From Symsagittifera roscoffensis (lineage: Eukaryota; Xenacoelomorpha; Acoela; Convolutidae): a stretch of 64,000 nucleotides of DNA. Position 1 is the first letter of the stretch, and each line of letters opens with the position of its first letter. Under the pieces are notes generated by a model, which was given only the letters and a program-made list of their open reading frames with translations, did no database searches and was not told the DNA's origin. The stretch is taken from NCBI RefSeq assembly GCF_963678635.1, contig NC_087065.1:56744754-56808753 (forward strand), in the 5' to 3' direction. The position numbers and the translations under genes were made by a program. Shown here piece after piece: positions 20,158-30,679 of the stretch.

Positions 20158-20850
20158 TTGAATATAACAAAATCATTCAAAAATTTATTCCTTCGGATTG
20201 GAAAAATTAAAAATCAGATGAAAATCACCCATTTCCATGAACCCTTAAAACCAATCCAACTAAAGGGAAGACGAGTCCCCCTTCACTTACTGGACGCGGT
20301 AAAGACAGAACTCAATAGACTAAAAGCGGAAGGACATATTAAAAAATTAGAAAACTGCGATGAAGACAGATTCATTAGCCCAATAGTCATCACTTGTAAA
20401 AAAGATAAATCCATCAAATTAGCCTTAGATTCCAAGTTCATGAACAAACAGATTTACAAGAACAAATATCAAATGCCAAACATCCACGAACTGGTAGACA
20501 ATGTCGCGGCACAAATTACTAATGATTCCGTTGGAGAAGTGTGGTTTACTAACTTAGACTTAAAAAACGCGTACAGCCAATTAGCACTAGATAAATTCAC
20601 TAGTAACCAATGTAACTTCAGTATCGTGGGTGGTGATATTACGGGTACTTACCAATTTTTAACTGGTTTTTACGGCTTAGGGGATATGCCTAACAAATTT
20701 CAAAGAGTAATGGACTCTACGTTAGGTTCAATCCCATTTACTAACTGTTACTTGGACGACATTTTAATCTCTTCCAAAGGATCATTCTTAGACCACAAGA
20801 ATATTGTATTAAAAATTTTATCGACCTCGACGAATACAATTTCGCGGTGA
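20158..20850 (+). CDS. pol: Ty3/gypsy reverse transcriptase, N-terminal part
   Basis: About 230 residues carrying fingers and palm: RRVPLHLL, ISPIVITCKKD, LALDSKFMNKQI, FTNLDLKNAYSQL (first catalytic Asp), FLTGFYGLGDMP and the active-site YLDD at 20749-20760. It synthesises cDNA from element RNA. A frame change near 20,820-20,830 moves the thumb and connection region into the next frame. The listed start is the first non-interrupted position (TTG), not a proposed initiation codon; expression would require fusion to gag-protease. Confidence 0.85.
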   Translation: MNITKSFKNLFLRIGKIKNQMKITHFHEPLKPIQLKGRRVPLHLLDAVKTELNRLKAEGHIKKLENCDEDRFISPIVITCKKDKSIKLALDSKFMNKQIYKNKYQMPNIHELVDNVAAQITNDSVGEVWFTNLDLKNAYSQLALDKFTSNQCNFSIVGGDITGTYQFLTGFYGLGDMPNKFQRVMDSTLGSIPFTNCYLDDILISSKGSFLDHKNIVLKILSTSTNTISR

Positions 20851-22436
20851 AATGGTCAAAATGTAAATTCTTTCAAAAAGAAATAGAATGGTTGGGATTC
20901 AAAATCTCTAAATCAGGTATTACCCCATTATTCGACAAATCGAAAGCCATAAAAGATCTACCTATTCCGAAGAATTTGAAAAAACTACGATCATTTTTTG
21001 GTTCTATAAACCAATACATTAAATTCGTCCCAAACGTAGCATCCTTAGGAAGCCCACTCCGACCGCTTCTAAATAAGAAATCAATATTCCAATGGAACGA
21101 TGACCATACAAAAGCGTTTGAAAAAATTAAAGAAGAAATTGTAAACCTAACAGAGAATACCCATTTTGACGTGAAACGTAAAACTAGAGTAAAAACAGAC
21201 GCGTCACATAATGGACTCGGAGCTTCGCTTGAACAACTCCATGGGAACGATTGGAAAACAATCACATTTGCTTCACGCTTTTTAAACCCTCACGAGTCTA
21301 AATATTCTACGAACGAGCTCGAACTACTAGGGGTTGTATGGGCCGTCGAGCATTCTAAGAATTACCTTTACGGATCAGATTTCGAAGTAATTACTAATCA
21401 CAAAGCTTTATTATCCGCTTTATCACCAAACCACGGGAATAAAACTTACCACAGTAGACTAACAAGATGGGTAGACAGATTATTACCTTTTAATTTCTCT
21501 ATCAAACATATCGCAGGAAAAGACATGGGTTTCACTGACCTTATTTCTAGAATTCCATCAGGAAAAGCTCTTCCAATATCACATTACGATGAAGAATTCG
21601 TAGTAGCAAACATTAAAAAGATTAATAAATCATTAAATCCGTCGGAGAAAATAAGAACTACATGCTCAGCCATTGGTTTTAATCTGGAAAATTCCGATTA
21701 CGCTTTATTACGTAATTACCTAATAGCAGCAGTGTTAAAACTCATTAACTCGTCTTTTCCAATTTGCTCATTTAATCACAAAAGAACAGAATTTTGTACT
21801 TCAAATTGCATTCCAACGGATTATTCTAATACAAATACATTAATTATTTCCATTTCTAATTCCGCATTTCTTTATTTTTTAATCTCTAATTGTAGTTTAA
21901 TTAATTCACCTGTACATAAAAAAATTGTAGATACTGTTTATATGAATCATAAGAATATTGTAATTAATCCCACCACTTCCGGTATTTCCGTAGATTTAGA
22001 CTTTCAACTTTTACCAGACCACGCTAATCTAGCTAAAAAATACCGCGAAAACTTGAAGTTGCCGGATCGACCCTTGGATTTAAATATTTTATTTAACGCC
22101 AAGTTAGTAGCTTTCTTGACAGAAGACGATCCCATGTTGAGCCCAATTGTTAAAGCACTTCAAAATAAGGTGGAGAAGATTAATGCAGATTCTCCGTATT
22201 TCAAACATTTTACCCGAGACCTGCACGAATCCGACGGATTGCTCTATAGGGACGGTAAACTCGTTATTCCATTTACTTTACGAAGCACGATGATGAAGAC
22301 CCTCCACGAAACACATCCAGGTCAATTTGGAATGAAATACTTGGCTCAATACATCTGGTGGCCTCATATTAACAGGCAAATCTACTTTCGCGGAATAAAT
22401 TGCTCAGAATGTACATCGGCGGGTACAAGAATTTGA
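20847..22436 (+). CDS. pol: Ty3/gypsy RT C-terminus, RNase H and integrase zinc-binding domain
   Basis: 529 residues. It opens with the RT thumb (CKFFQKEIEWLGFKISKSGI) and the connection QYIKFVPNVA. RNase H follows: TDASHNGLGASL (D118), NELELLGVVWAV, then ITNHKALLSAL, where the usual catalytic Asp is Asn184 (codon 21396-21398), and DLISR near the end. After a ~200-residue low-similarity spacer comes an HHCC integrase zinc finger (HETHPGQFG...CSEC). A further frame change at about 22,425-22,436 separates it from the integrase core. Confidence 0.85.
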   Translation: MKWSKCKFFQKEIEWLGFKISKSGITPLFDKSKAIKDLPIPKNLKKLRSFFGSINQYIKFVPNVASLGSPLRPLLNKKSIFQWNDDHTKAFEKIKEEIVNLTENTHFDVKRKTRVKTDASHNGLGASLEQLHGNDWKTITFASRFLNPHESKYSTNELELLGVVWAVEHSKNYLYGSDFEVITNHKALLSALSPNHGNKTYHSRLTRWVDRLLPFNFSIKHIAGKDMGFTDLISRIPSGKALPISHYDEEFVVANIKKINKSLNPSEKIRTTCSAIGFNLENSDYALLRNYLIAAVLKLINSSFPICSFNHKRTEFCTSNCIPTDYSNTNTLIISISNSAFLYFLISNCSLINSPVHKKIVDTVYMNHKNIVINPTTSGISVDLDFQLLPDHANLAKKYRENLKLPDRPLDLNILFNAKLVAFLTEDDPMLSPIVKALQNKVEKINADSPYFKHFTRDLHESDGLLYRDGKLVIPFTLRSTMMKTLHETHPGQFGMKYLAQYIWWPHINRQIYFRGINCSECTSAGTRI

Positions 22437-24433
22437 AAACTGTCATTCCTAAGTCACAAATTAGTGAACTTCCTCCACTATCGGAACCGAACGAAGAACT
22501 TAATTTAGATTTCGCGGGTCCTTTGGATTCTTACTGGGGGCCAAAGAAATACATTTTACTTTGTATCGACAGATTTTCTAAATTCCCGTCGGCAAAAATT
22601 ACATCGTCTACTTCTTCAAAAACAGTTGTAGAATTTTTACAAGACTACATATTCTTACACGGGATACCTTATTCTATAAAGGTAGATCACGCTACTTGCT
22701 TTACAAGTCAAGACTTCAAATCATTCTGCGATTCCAACAACATCAAAATAATCTTTTGTACAGTAGGCGACCACCGTTCCAACGGATTAGTTGAAAAATT
22801 AGTACACACTGTGAAAATCAAACTACTCGCTATTTCAAAAGAACATCATAAAAGCACACTGCAGAGTGCCGTTTCAAAAATCATCTGGAATCTACGTTCT
22901 ACCTATCAATCAAAAATTAAATGTTCACCCTTCGAAATCCACTATAACAGAAAACCAAATACTATTTGGAAACAACTAGCCTCTGTTAAACCCTCCTTTG
23001 GAATTTTAGACAAAGGGAAATCAATTCTGTCTAAGGAACGAGCTAAGGATTGGAATGCGGACGACAGACTAGAGGATGGCTACAAGGACGACTTGATAGC
23101 GAAGAAGAATCAAAACCCGAAAGAAAAAGGATACGACACGGACTATGCTTCATCCTCGAAAATCATCCCAAATAGACTACCAATCAAAAATCCATTCAAA
23201 GGTAAAATCCTTCGGAAAACTAACGGTAACATCAACCGAGACTGTTTCTATAAGGAACTAAATAAAAGAATTATAGATTCTTCTACTTCAACAGTAAAAT
23301 TATCCGACGGAAAAATAATTCGAAAATCCGACATTGCGATTCCTATTTCTACTTCAAATAAAATCAGACCTTTTAAAGGAAACATTTCATTCCCGTATTT
23401 TCCTAATCCTAATGTTGAAGTAGGTCAGAAACAGGAAGGCGTAAGACGTAAATCAGGAACGAAAAAGCCAACGAAAAAAAGGACCAGACAAGTGGATACG
23501 ACCCCTTCTGACAACTTAACTAGGACACGCATATCAGGGTCATCACGCAATACTACAAGAAGTCAAACACGCTACTCAAAGAAGTCATCAACTCCTCCAG
23601 GTTACCTTGCTTCGGATGAATCTATGCTAATTCCTTCGGATATTTCGGATACAAGTGAATGGGAATGGATAGCGGGCGGCTTCCCTTGTAGGGATGTAGC
23701 CAGAGAGCGTTTTATTTCAGACTCACTTACACCTCACCTCTCAATCGCAAATAATTCTAATCACACCATAACCAATCCTGAAATAAAATCTGAGATTTTA
23801 GAAAACGACATTGAACCAAGCAGAGAACAACCTTTGGACCAATCTTACGAGTGCCCAATAAGTATAATACCCGCCAACCGAACACATAGTACTGAGGAGC
23901 AGAGAACCATAAACCAGGGAAGGGACAATGACACCATTGAACAACAGGACCTGCAAGACGTGCCTAATCCAATGGATAACGATTCAAATACGGACTTCCC
24001 GGTGTACGAGATTATTGACTCAACCGACGAGTGTACTTTACCTGACGAGTGTACTATACCTGCTAACCCTACCAGCATTTCCGGTAAAATTCCTCCTACC
24101 ATCCGCCGCTCCAGTAGAAATGTTGGTCCACCAAAATTTTATGGTAAACGTTATTTTATTGATGCAGTAGAGAACGTTCAAGAAGCCTCGGGTTCGGCGG
24201 CCGATCCTATCGTGATAGAAATTGAAGGACCACACGACACCATCAACAAGACAAATCCGGCGGAGTTAATTGTCTTAGATTCAAATTCAACATCACCTGA
24301 TCAAACGTCAACTTCATCAACCGACGAATCACTGAGAATGGAAATAGAAAATTTTGGAAATCACTCTCATCTCGATAGCGAACTTTTCAACACAGAACTT
24401 GAAAACTTTCTAAAAGAATATAAATCTTTGTAA
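22400..24433 (+). CDS. pol: Ty3/gypsy integrase core with long Ser/Thr-rich C-terminal extension
   Basis: 677 residues. The catalytic triad is D37 (NLDFAGPL), D96 (IKVDHATCF) and E132 (NGLVEKLV), giving the exact D,D-35-E spacing of retroviral-type integrases. The integrase inserts element cDNA and makes the 5-bp target duplication seen. After ~residue 200 the protein is hydrophilic, with a basic stretch (TKKPTKKRTRQ) and a Ser/Thr/Asp/Glu-rich tail of several hundred residues. No chromodomain motif or membrane segment is evident. The tail may be a targeting domain or an extra product; its function is unknown. Confidence 0.85.
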   Translation: MLRMYIGGYKNLKTVIPKSQISELPPLSEPNEELNLDFAGPLDSYWGPKKYILLCIDRFSKFPSAKITSSTSSKTVVEFLQDYIFLHGIPYSIKVDHATCFTSQDFKSFCDSNNIKIIFCTVGDHRSNGLVEKLVHTVKIKLLAISKEHHKSTLQSAVSKIIWNLRSTYQSKIKCSPFEIHYNRKPNTIWKQLASVKPSFGILDKGKSILSKERAKDWNADDRLEDGYKDDLIAKKNQNPKEKGYDTDYASSSKIIPNRLPIKNPFKGKILRKTNGNINRDCFYKELNKRIIDSSTSTVKLSDGKIIRKSDIAIPISTSNKIRPFKGNISFPYFPNPNVEVGQKQEGVRRKSGTKKPTKKRTRQVDTTPSDNLTRTRISGSSRNTTRSQTRYSKKSSTPPGYLASDESMLIPSDISDTSEWEWIAGGFPCRDVARERFISDSLTPHLSIANNSNHTITNPEIKSEILENDIEPSREQPLDQSYECPISIIPANRTHSTEEQRTINQGRDNDTIEQQDLQDVPNPMDNDSNTDFPVYEIIDSTDECTLPDECTIPANPTSISGKIPPTIRRSSRNVGPPKFYGKRYFIDAVENVQEASGSAADPIVIEIEGPHDTINKTNPAELIVLDSNSTSPDQTSTSSTDESLRMEIENFGNHSHLDSELFNTELENFLKEYKSL

Positions 24434-24903
24434 TCACTCAGCTATACTCTAATCTGTTATTTTGGCTTACCAAGAAGCACATATCACCTTATAAACTGGT
24501 GCTAATCTTCAAATATTAATTTGTCGATCGGTAAACGTAAGAACTTTATCCTTCGGATAAACTTAATCCAGAAAAAGAAAACATCATCGTGTGCTCTCAT
24601 AAATCATCCAAATCGACTTCCCTTCAGTTAGTCTATTACAAAGCAAGACCCCACCCATAAAACGTTGGGTAAACTTCACCGCATTTTATTTTGCTTTAAC
24701 ATTGCGGATTGTTGGATTCCGGATAATCTTTCTTGCAGTTATAATAGCTGTATTTAATGCTATAGGGAGCTTTAGTTAGTGTCAATTCCTCATTTTTAAG
24801 GCGCTTTAATTTTCTTTCCCTCGTCCTTAAAGGGGGAGAAAGGAGTCAGTCATAGTTAGTTCTAGTTCATTACCTTATTCGCAATTTAAATTTTTTCCTG
24901 CTT

Positions 24904-24910
24904 AGGGGAA
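24904..24910 (+). promoter_or_regulatory. polypurine tract
   Basis: AGGGGAA directly abuts the 3' LTR, as expected for the plus-strand primer. A second purine run (AAAGGGGGAGAAAGGAG) lies about 70 bp upstream. Confidence 0.7.
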
Positions 24911-25125
24911 TGTTGTGATCTTACATCAGGTTTTGCAATTATTGCAAAACATACTTAGTTAATTAACCGGTCACTCATATATGACCTTCATGAGCCATTC
25001 TCTCCGGCGGAGAGAATGATCTCTCTTTGTTTTAATGTTTTAACTTATCGACTAATTCATCTTAATTCTTATTCTTTTTATTAGTTTTAACCTAGAATTA
25101 GCTACAACAAAGTAATATTTTATCA
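24911..25125 (+). repeat. 3' LTR (215 bp)
   Basis: By eye, identical base for base to 18347-18561, which implies a recent insertion or gene conversion. Confidence 0.95.
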
Positions 25126-25163
25126 GAGATCCATGGAACAAAAATGACCTTGAACACGGTTAC

Positions 25164-25346
25164 CTCGCTCTCCAGTCATCAGAGCTACCATGTTCCAATT
25201 TTTGAAAAGGTTTCATAAAAAAGCTAAGAAAAAGTGATAAATAATCAAAATAATTATAAATTTTCTTTCTTACTAACCTGTCTTTTTCCCCATGACTGCC
25301 CACAAGCTGAATGATAAATTCTAACAAAACAAGTCTCTTCAATGAA
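25164..25346 (-). pseudogene. two exons of the short-intron gene fragment (copy 1)
   Basis: Exon 25278-25346 (acceptor TTTCTAG, donor GTTAGT) encodes SLKRLVLLEFIIQLVGSHGE. A 54-bp intron follows, then exon 25164-25223 (acceptor TTCTTAG, donor GTAACC) encoding FFMKPFQKLEHGSSDDWRA. Both exons join in phase 2. In the other copies the WRA codons vary mainly at third positions. Copies: about 35741-36157, 38529-38949 (1-nt deletion in the first exon) and 48935-49349 (donor GT changed to AT). Family not recognised. Confidence 0.35.
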
Positions 25347-25349
25347 CTA

Positions 25350-27077
25350 GAAATTGAAAAACGACCCGGCAGGTAAGCGTTTGGGTTTAAAAGGTTAAAA
25401 AAACTGGGTAATGATACTAGGGTTGGATGTACGGGATGCAATCACTTTTGTTTGGCAAACACTAAAACTTTCTAAAAGCGCCAATTGCTACCAAATTTGA
25501 AGGAGTGCATGCTAAAAAAATCAAAAGCTATGATCAAAAGCTTTGATCAAAACCTTAAAAAGTCAATTTGTTATTTTATCAGGAACTCGGCTGCGGCGTA
25601 GAAAACTTTGGCATTTAGAGTCTTAAGGAGAGCTTAAAAAATAAAAATCGTCCAAAAAAAACTATGCTACAATCATCAGTTTTCCAACCAATTGTATTAT
25701 GAAATCTGCTTACGAGGATAAATATTTTAAGTTTAGGTTGATCAACTTTGTACCCTCAGAAAATCCCAAAAACCCTCACTAACATCAATTTATACGCCAA
25801 TTTAGCTGCCGGCTCTTAAGTTTTTTTGTTAAACATAAATTTGAGTTAGAAAAAAGAGAAGAAACAACTTTACAGGCGTCTTTCATAAAATAACTATTTT
25901 CATACAAAGAGTAATATATGAATATAAATGATCTAAAGCACAGCTATGCTGACGTCAAAAAACTCTGAATCAAAACTTGAATGTTATCAATGAATTTTAA
26001 AACATCATATAATAGAGACGGCCATAACAACAAACTATCAAATGGTGAGTTGCTTCTGACTAGCATTAAAAAACGGTCTAGTTTTGCTGGCTAATGTAAT
26101 ACATAGATCAAAACTCATGTTTACGTTTTTATGTACACATTTAGCTGAATTCAAAAATTATAATTTTTTGAATAACTAGTGTGATGGTAACTTAAGACGC
26201 CGTAATTAGGCATCTTTTTGTGAAACAAAACAACAAAGTAATTTGCACTGGTTCTTCATGTGAACATGCATGTAGTCCACGTGAATAAAAGGAACTGCAT
26301 ATAAACCAAAAGAATCAACATAAAAAACAAAAAAAGCACTAAGTCCAAACTAAAGATGTTCGTGGAGCGAAAAAACTGACCCTTACAATTGAATACATTG
26401 ATCTCGGGTGGACTTTTTTTCTTTTTTGGAGACTTTTCTGGAGACTTTTCAAAATTTTTTGGAGACTTTTCAAAATTTCAAAAACTAAAAAAAAAATAAA
26501 AAACTGTCCCGACATTTCGATCTTGGAAAATATCTTAAAAGAACTTTTATTCGTGTTGTACTAGAAATTTAAACAATCTAATGTTCAGAATCGTCTAGCT
26601 AACAGAGGCAAAATAGCTCTGCGTTAGTTCGCTGTTTTGCACAGATCCATATGCGTATGTGCTATCCAACAACTTTATGATTAAAACTATTTATTAACAA
26701 GGGAAGAGACTGTAGGATCCATGACCCAAATACTTGTTCGGCTGACTGAGAACTCGACTGGGAAGTTGTCCTTGGCAATTGCGTGCAATATAGTCAAGCT
26801 TAGTAGTAGAATTTATCTTGGTTATCACTAATAAGTAATATAATTGAAAAACAAACAGATATTCAACACTCAAAAAATGTTAAGGTAAAATTACCCTAAA
26901 TGAGTTAAGGTAAAAAAAAATTAAGGTAATATTTACCCTAACATTACCTTAACTTTACCTTAAAATATTGTTAGGGTAAAATTTACCTTAACTGAATTAA
27001 GGTAATTTACCTTAACTCAACCCAAAAAAAAATTAGAATCTTTGAATATTTAGACCCTCTTCAGCCAAAAATCCTAA
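25350..27077. other. unit E noncoding part
   Basis: Shared with E4 in full and with deletions in E2 (about 1.04 kb lost at the junction near 36,174) and E3 (about 0.45 kb lost near 39,590). I see no supported gene. Confidence 0.5.
26868..27016. mobile_element. 149-bp TTAAGGTAA-rich MITE-like insertion
   Basis: Absent from E2, E3 and E4, where the target TCAAC is single. Here it is duplicated (26863-26867 and 27017-27021). The insert consists of GTTAAGGTAA and its complement in alternating orientation with imperfect terminal inverted repeats (GTTAAGGTAAAATTACC against GTTAAGGTAAATTACC). Confidence 0.8.
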
Positions 27078-27260
27078 ATGAAGTGGTACTGGCTTACTAA
27101 AGATACTAGAGATGACTTGATGCGGCTATGCATTAAAATAAACACCTTCTACCCTCTTGGCCCAAATGATAACATTTCCCGCCCCTATTATATCCCCAAA
27201 TTGCCCTATTATAACTCAACATCTAGCGTTGCAATGAAACCGAGTTTTAGTATGTTATAG
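27078..27260 (+). CDS. 60-aa ORF conserved in all four E units
   Basis: It encodes MKWYWLTKDTRDDLMRLCIK and a PLGPNDN...PYYIPKLPYYN segment. Equivalent frames are at 36689-36871, 40058-40240 and 50880-51062 with a few substitutions and no frame breaks. Conservation may simply reflect recent duplication. No family recognised; probably an exon or element remnant. Confidence 0.2.
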   Translation: MKWYWLTKDTRDDLMRLCIKINTFYPLGPNDNISRPYYIPKLPYYNSTSSVAMKPSFSML

Positions 27261-28109
27261 ACCTAGTAGGGGAAGTACAACTCTAGAATCCGAAACCCTT
27301 GGACACCTAACTCCGTTGTTACGACCGAGGTGAACAGTCTGTGTTTCGCCTTCTGAAAGTCCTTTTTTGAAACCCAGTGAACACAAGGAACCCGAACTTT
27401 GGGACACGGGAGGTAGTGAAAAGAGACATCATCTATTATAAAATGAAGCAAATAAAGCGGTTAGACCGGAAGTTAATAGCGCTTGGGTTGAATTAAGGTA
27501 GTGGATTGAATTAGAGTGAAATTAGGCAAGCATTGGATTGAATTTAGCTATGATAGTTAAGCTATTAATCGGAAGTCAACAAGATCAAAGAAAAAGAGTC
27601 CTAGTGAGAATTATGATATGAGTAATATGAGTGCGGTTCGGGAATTAAGTCTCCCAAAACATGAAAGGGTATGATAATCACTTAGCTCCCTGAGATGGCC
27701 TTTTGATGCCATTGGACTCCAAAAGGTCGAAATAACCTCCACTGATAGCTAGAAAGTCGGGATTGAAATAGAAAAAGCAAAGGATAAAATATAGATAATA
27801 TTAGAAGCTTAAAGTGTAGTACCTACATCTGAAAAAGACCTCTCGTTGTCCCTGGAGGCACATGGACTTTTCAGATGAAGTTGGACTGGAAAGTTGCACA
27901 AATTGCCTGGAGATAGTCATAATAAGCTTGGAATTCATCACTTGTGATGTCAGGGAAAATTTTCTGTTGGGATCTTGCGCAAAGGTACTAAAGAAAATGT
28001 CAGGACTTGTAGTGAAAATGATAATTATAACTGAAACTTATGTAGAAATACACCAAAAAACTGCTAATTGTTTGATTGTTTCGTTTGGTAATCTACGACT
28101 TTCATAACA

Positions 28110-30675
28110 TGAAACTCTTTGATGTTGTTTGTTTCTTTCAGAATCAATCATTTTTGAAAATTCTTGTGCGAATCTTTTCCGATCTGATTTTATATCTATA
28201 GGTAAAAATGAAAACCTTTTTGAGCTGCGCCATCAAGCGTTGTTTGGATTAACGCTGTGCGTCTATGTATCCAATTTTGATGAAGTGGCGTGTTTACTGG
28301 TTCAGGTCATATATTTAAAATTAATTTTGCTGTGACTGCATTTAGATAATTTTCTACAGAGTATTCAGGATCTGCGCCTGTAAACACTATTAGTGGCTTA
28401 TTTGTTGAAATTGACGATCCACCCATTAGGTATGGATTCATAGTCATTTGTAGTGATTGTGCGACATTTGGCTTTTGAGAAAAGTTTGTAGGTTGATTTT
28501 TGTTATTTCAAGTTGTTGTAAAAGATATTGCAGTGGAATTTTATTATGCATTTGAGTTGGTTGGTATGATTGTGTATTAACTGTGTTTTTTTGATGAAAG
28601 TTTTTGTTGTAGGATGTTGGATTATTTCTAGGTTGTCGTATTTGTTCATTTCGTGTGTATGGTTCGAAATTATCTGGTTGGTCTATACTGTAAGAACGAG
28701 GTCTTTGGCTTTAATAAAATCGTTGATGATTTTGATTATAGTATTCTTCACCATCTGATGGAAAATATTTTGTTGTATAATAATGAGACTGATTTCTGGT
28801 ATGGTATTTATTTGTTTTATTTTTATTTGGTGAAAAAATGGTAATTTTCACTTTGTTCTTGCGAGGATCGTGGTTGATCATGAAAATTTACTGCATTTGA
28901 AGTAGTATGTGGTATATTTTGAATTTGTGAATATAAAAAAATTTGAGTATTCGTTTTGTTGTTTTTGGTCCATTTACATAGCTGTAGTTATGTTATGCAA
29001 AATTTTTTCTATGTGATGTTTGTTGTTTGTATGATGGTTTTGTTACTGGTCGAAACGTTGGATAATCCATTTGTGATTGTTTTTGTGCAACAGAGGGTTT
29101 TACTGTGGATTGTATAATTGTTTGTTGTAACGTTGGGTTTTTTAGTTTTGGAGTTGTAAAATTTGATTGAATAGGTGAAATGCTTTGTTGTGCTTCTGTT
29201 ATTGTTATTGCTTCAATTATTTCTTCGCTTACAAAATGTGATGGAGTTTGTATATCTTGTTGCGTAAGATTTTTTGTTCCCTTTAAGTTGTCATGATTTA
29301 TAAAGGTAGAGTTTAAACTATTTTTTCCTGTTCCTTCTAGTTTAAAGGTGTTGCGTCAATCGTAAGGGTGTATACTCTAACATAATCTTTGTGAATAGAG
29401 ATTGTGCTAATTGCTTGGCTTGATATATCTGTTGGTGTATTATTAAATGATTCATGAGTCCCAAACATAATCTGATTGTTCTGCTAGTACGGTTCCGTCA
29501 TCTGTATTTTGTGGTCTGAAATTTTTTCTTGCTTGTGCAATAAGATCAAAATTAATTATAAAATGATCAATTATGAACCAAGCTAAGTTTTTTTAAATTA
29601 AGTTTTTGTAAATCGCGTTTAAGATTATGTGTTTTGTCATTACTTGTTACATCTTCTCTGATTGCAATCAAAAAATTTAAAAATATGTGTATTTTTTTTC
29701 GTACAATTGTATATCGAGATGTTTGAGTTGGTCAATCGCTTTGAGGTTCATTCAATTCTAATTTAGATGTATAGCTATAGATAAGTGAGAATTGATCAAT
29801 TGTGAATACTGAGTTTGCTCTTAGTGAGTTTTGGTGTTGTATACTTTTGATGGATTGTGTGAAAATTTTTTGAAAATTCAATATCTACGTCATCAGTTTA
29901 AATGAGATATCTGTCATGAAATGCATTTGGTGATTTGATTTCTATTGTGTAGGTTCCATATTGTGATGTGAGACTACATACAGCTTTGAGATAGTTGTCA
30001 AGAATATGTCTTTCGATTTTCACATCAAGGACTTTCACATGATTTTCACATCAAGGACTTGCATGGAATTTCTCCTTTTTCGAATAAATTTGCGATTAGG
30101 TTTTGGCGAAATTGTATCTGTCCTCGAGTGTCAGTTATTGGATGTATTAAAAATGGAAGTACTGAATCTTCTACGTTATCTTCAGTTCGAATAAATTTTG
30201 TGTTGTATCACTGTTAGCGTATAATTTTCAATGTGTCTTATTGGTTGATTTCAATTGTACAAACGTATTGGTTTATTTGTGTAGCAATTTTTTATTCTTC
30301 GTTTCCCTTTTTTTGATGCTGTTGACGTGGTTTCTGAGTCGGTGAAATATATTTGATTGTCAGTTTCATGGTTTTTATTTATTGAGTCTTTTAAATTGTG
30401 AAGTTCTTGTATTGCGGTTGTTTCTGGTTCTGAGACTGTGTTTCTTCGTTTTGAAAATCTTTTCCTTATAATTTGTTTTTGTTTGGTTAATAATTTTCTT
30501 TCTTTGTGTTTATTTTTTTTTGTTTTTATGTATCCTATTGATTGTCTGTGTGGTGTGATTCTGAGGTCGTATCTTTCGTCGTTAATTAAACAGTTGTGTA
30601 TTATAGTTCTTTGTTTGTTCCCTAAATATTCTCATGACATAAAGTTTAAGTTGATGGGTGCAAAGTTTGGATAAG
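28110..30675 (-). pseudogene. decayed LTR-retroelement gag-like region (E1)
   Basis: The minus strand contains frame-broken pieces matching the better copy at 41590-44156, including the segment around 28,330-28,440 equivalent to the FTGADPEYSVENYLNAVTAK motif typical of retroelement capsid N-termini. Many stops are present. No RT, integrase or LTR pair was found, so it is a 5' fragment of a different element from the Ty3/gypsy copy. Confidence 0.5.
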
Positions 30676-30679
30676 TGAT

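Larger units (their letters stand above)
18342..25130 (+). mobile_element. Ty3/gypsy LTR retrotransposon with 5-bp target duplication
   Basis: Complete element 18347-25125 between GAGAT (18342-18346) and GAGAT (25126-25130). Order is LTR, PBS, gag-protease, RT-RNase H, integrase, polypurine tract, LTR. RT before integrase is the Ty3/gypsy (Metaviridae) order; no envelope-like frame is present. Empty sites in the paralogous copies (about 35,935, 38,730 and 49,130) confirm insertion. The coding region is split by three frame changes although the LTRs are identical. Confidence 0.95.

Noticed and set aside
22400-24433. Envelope-like domain in the retrotransposon's last frame
   Set aside because: No signal peptide or membrane segment; the tail is hydrophilic.
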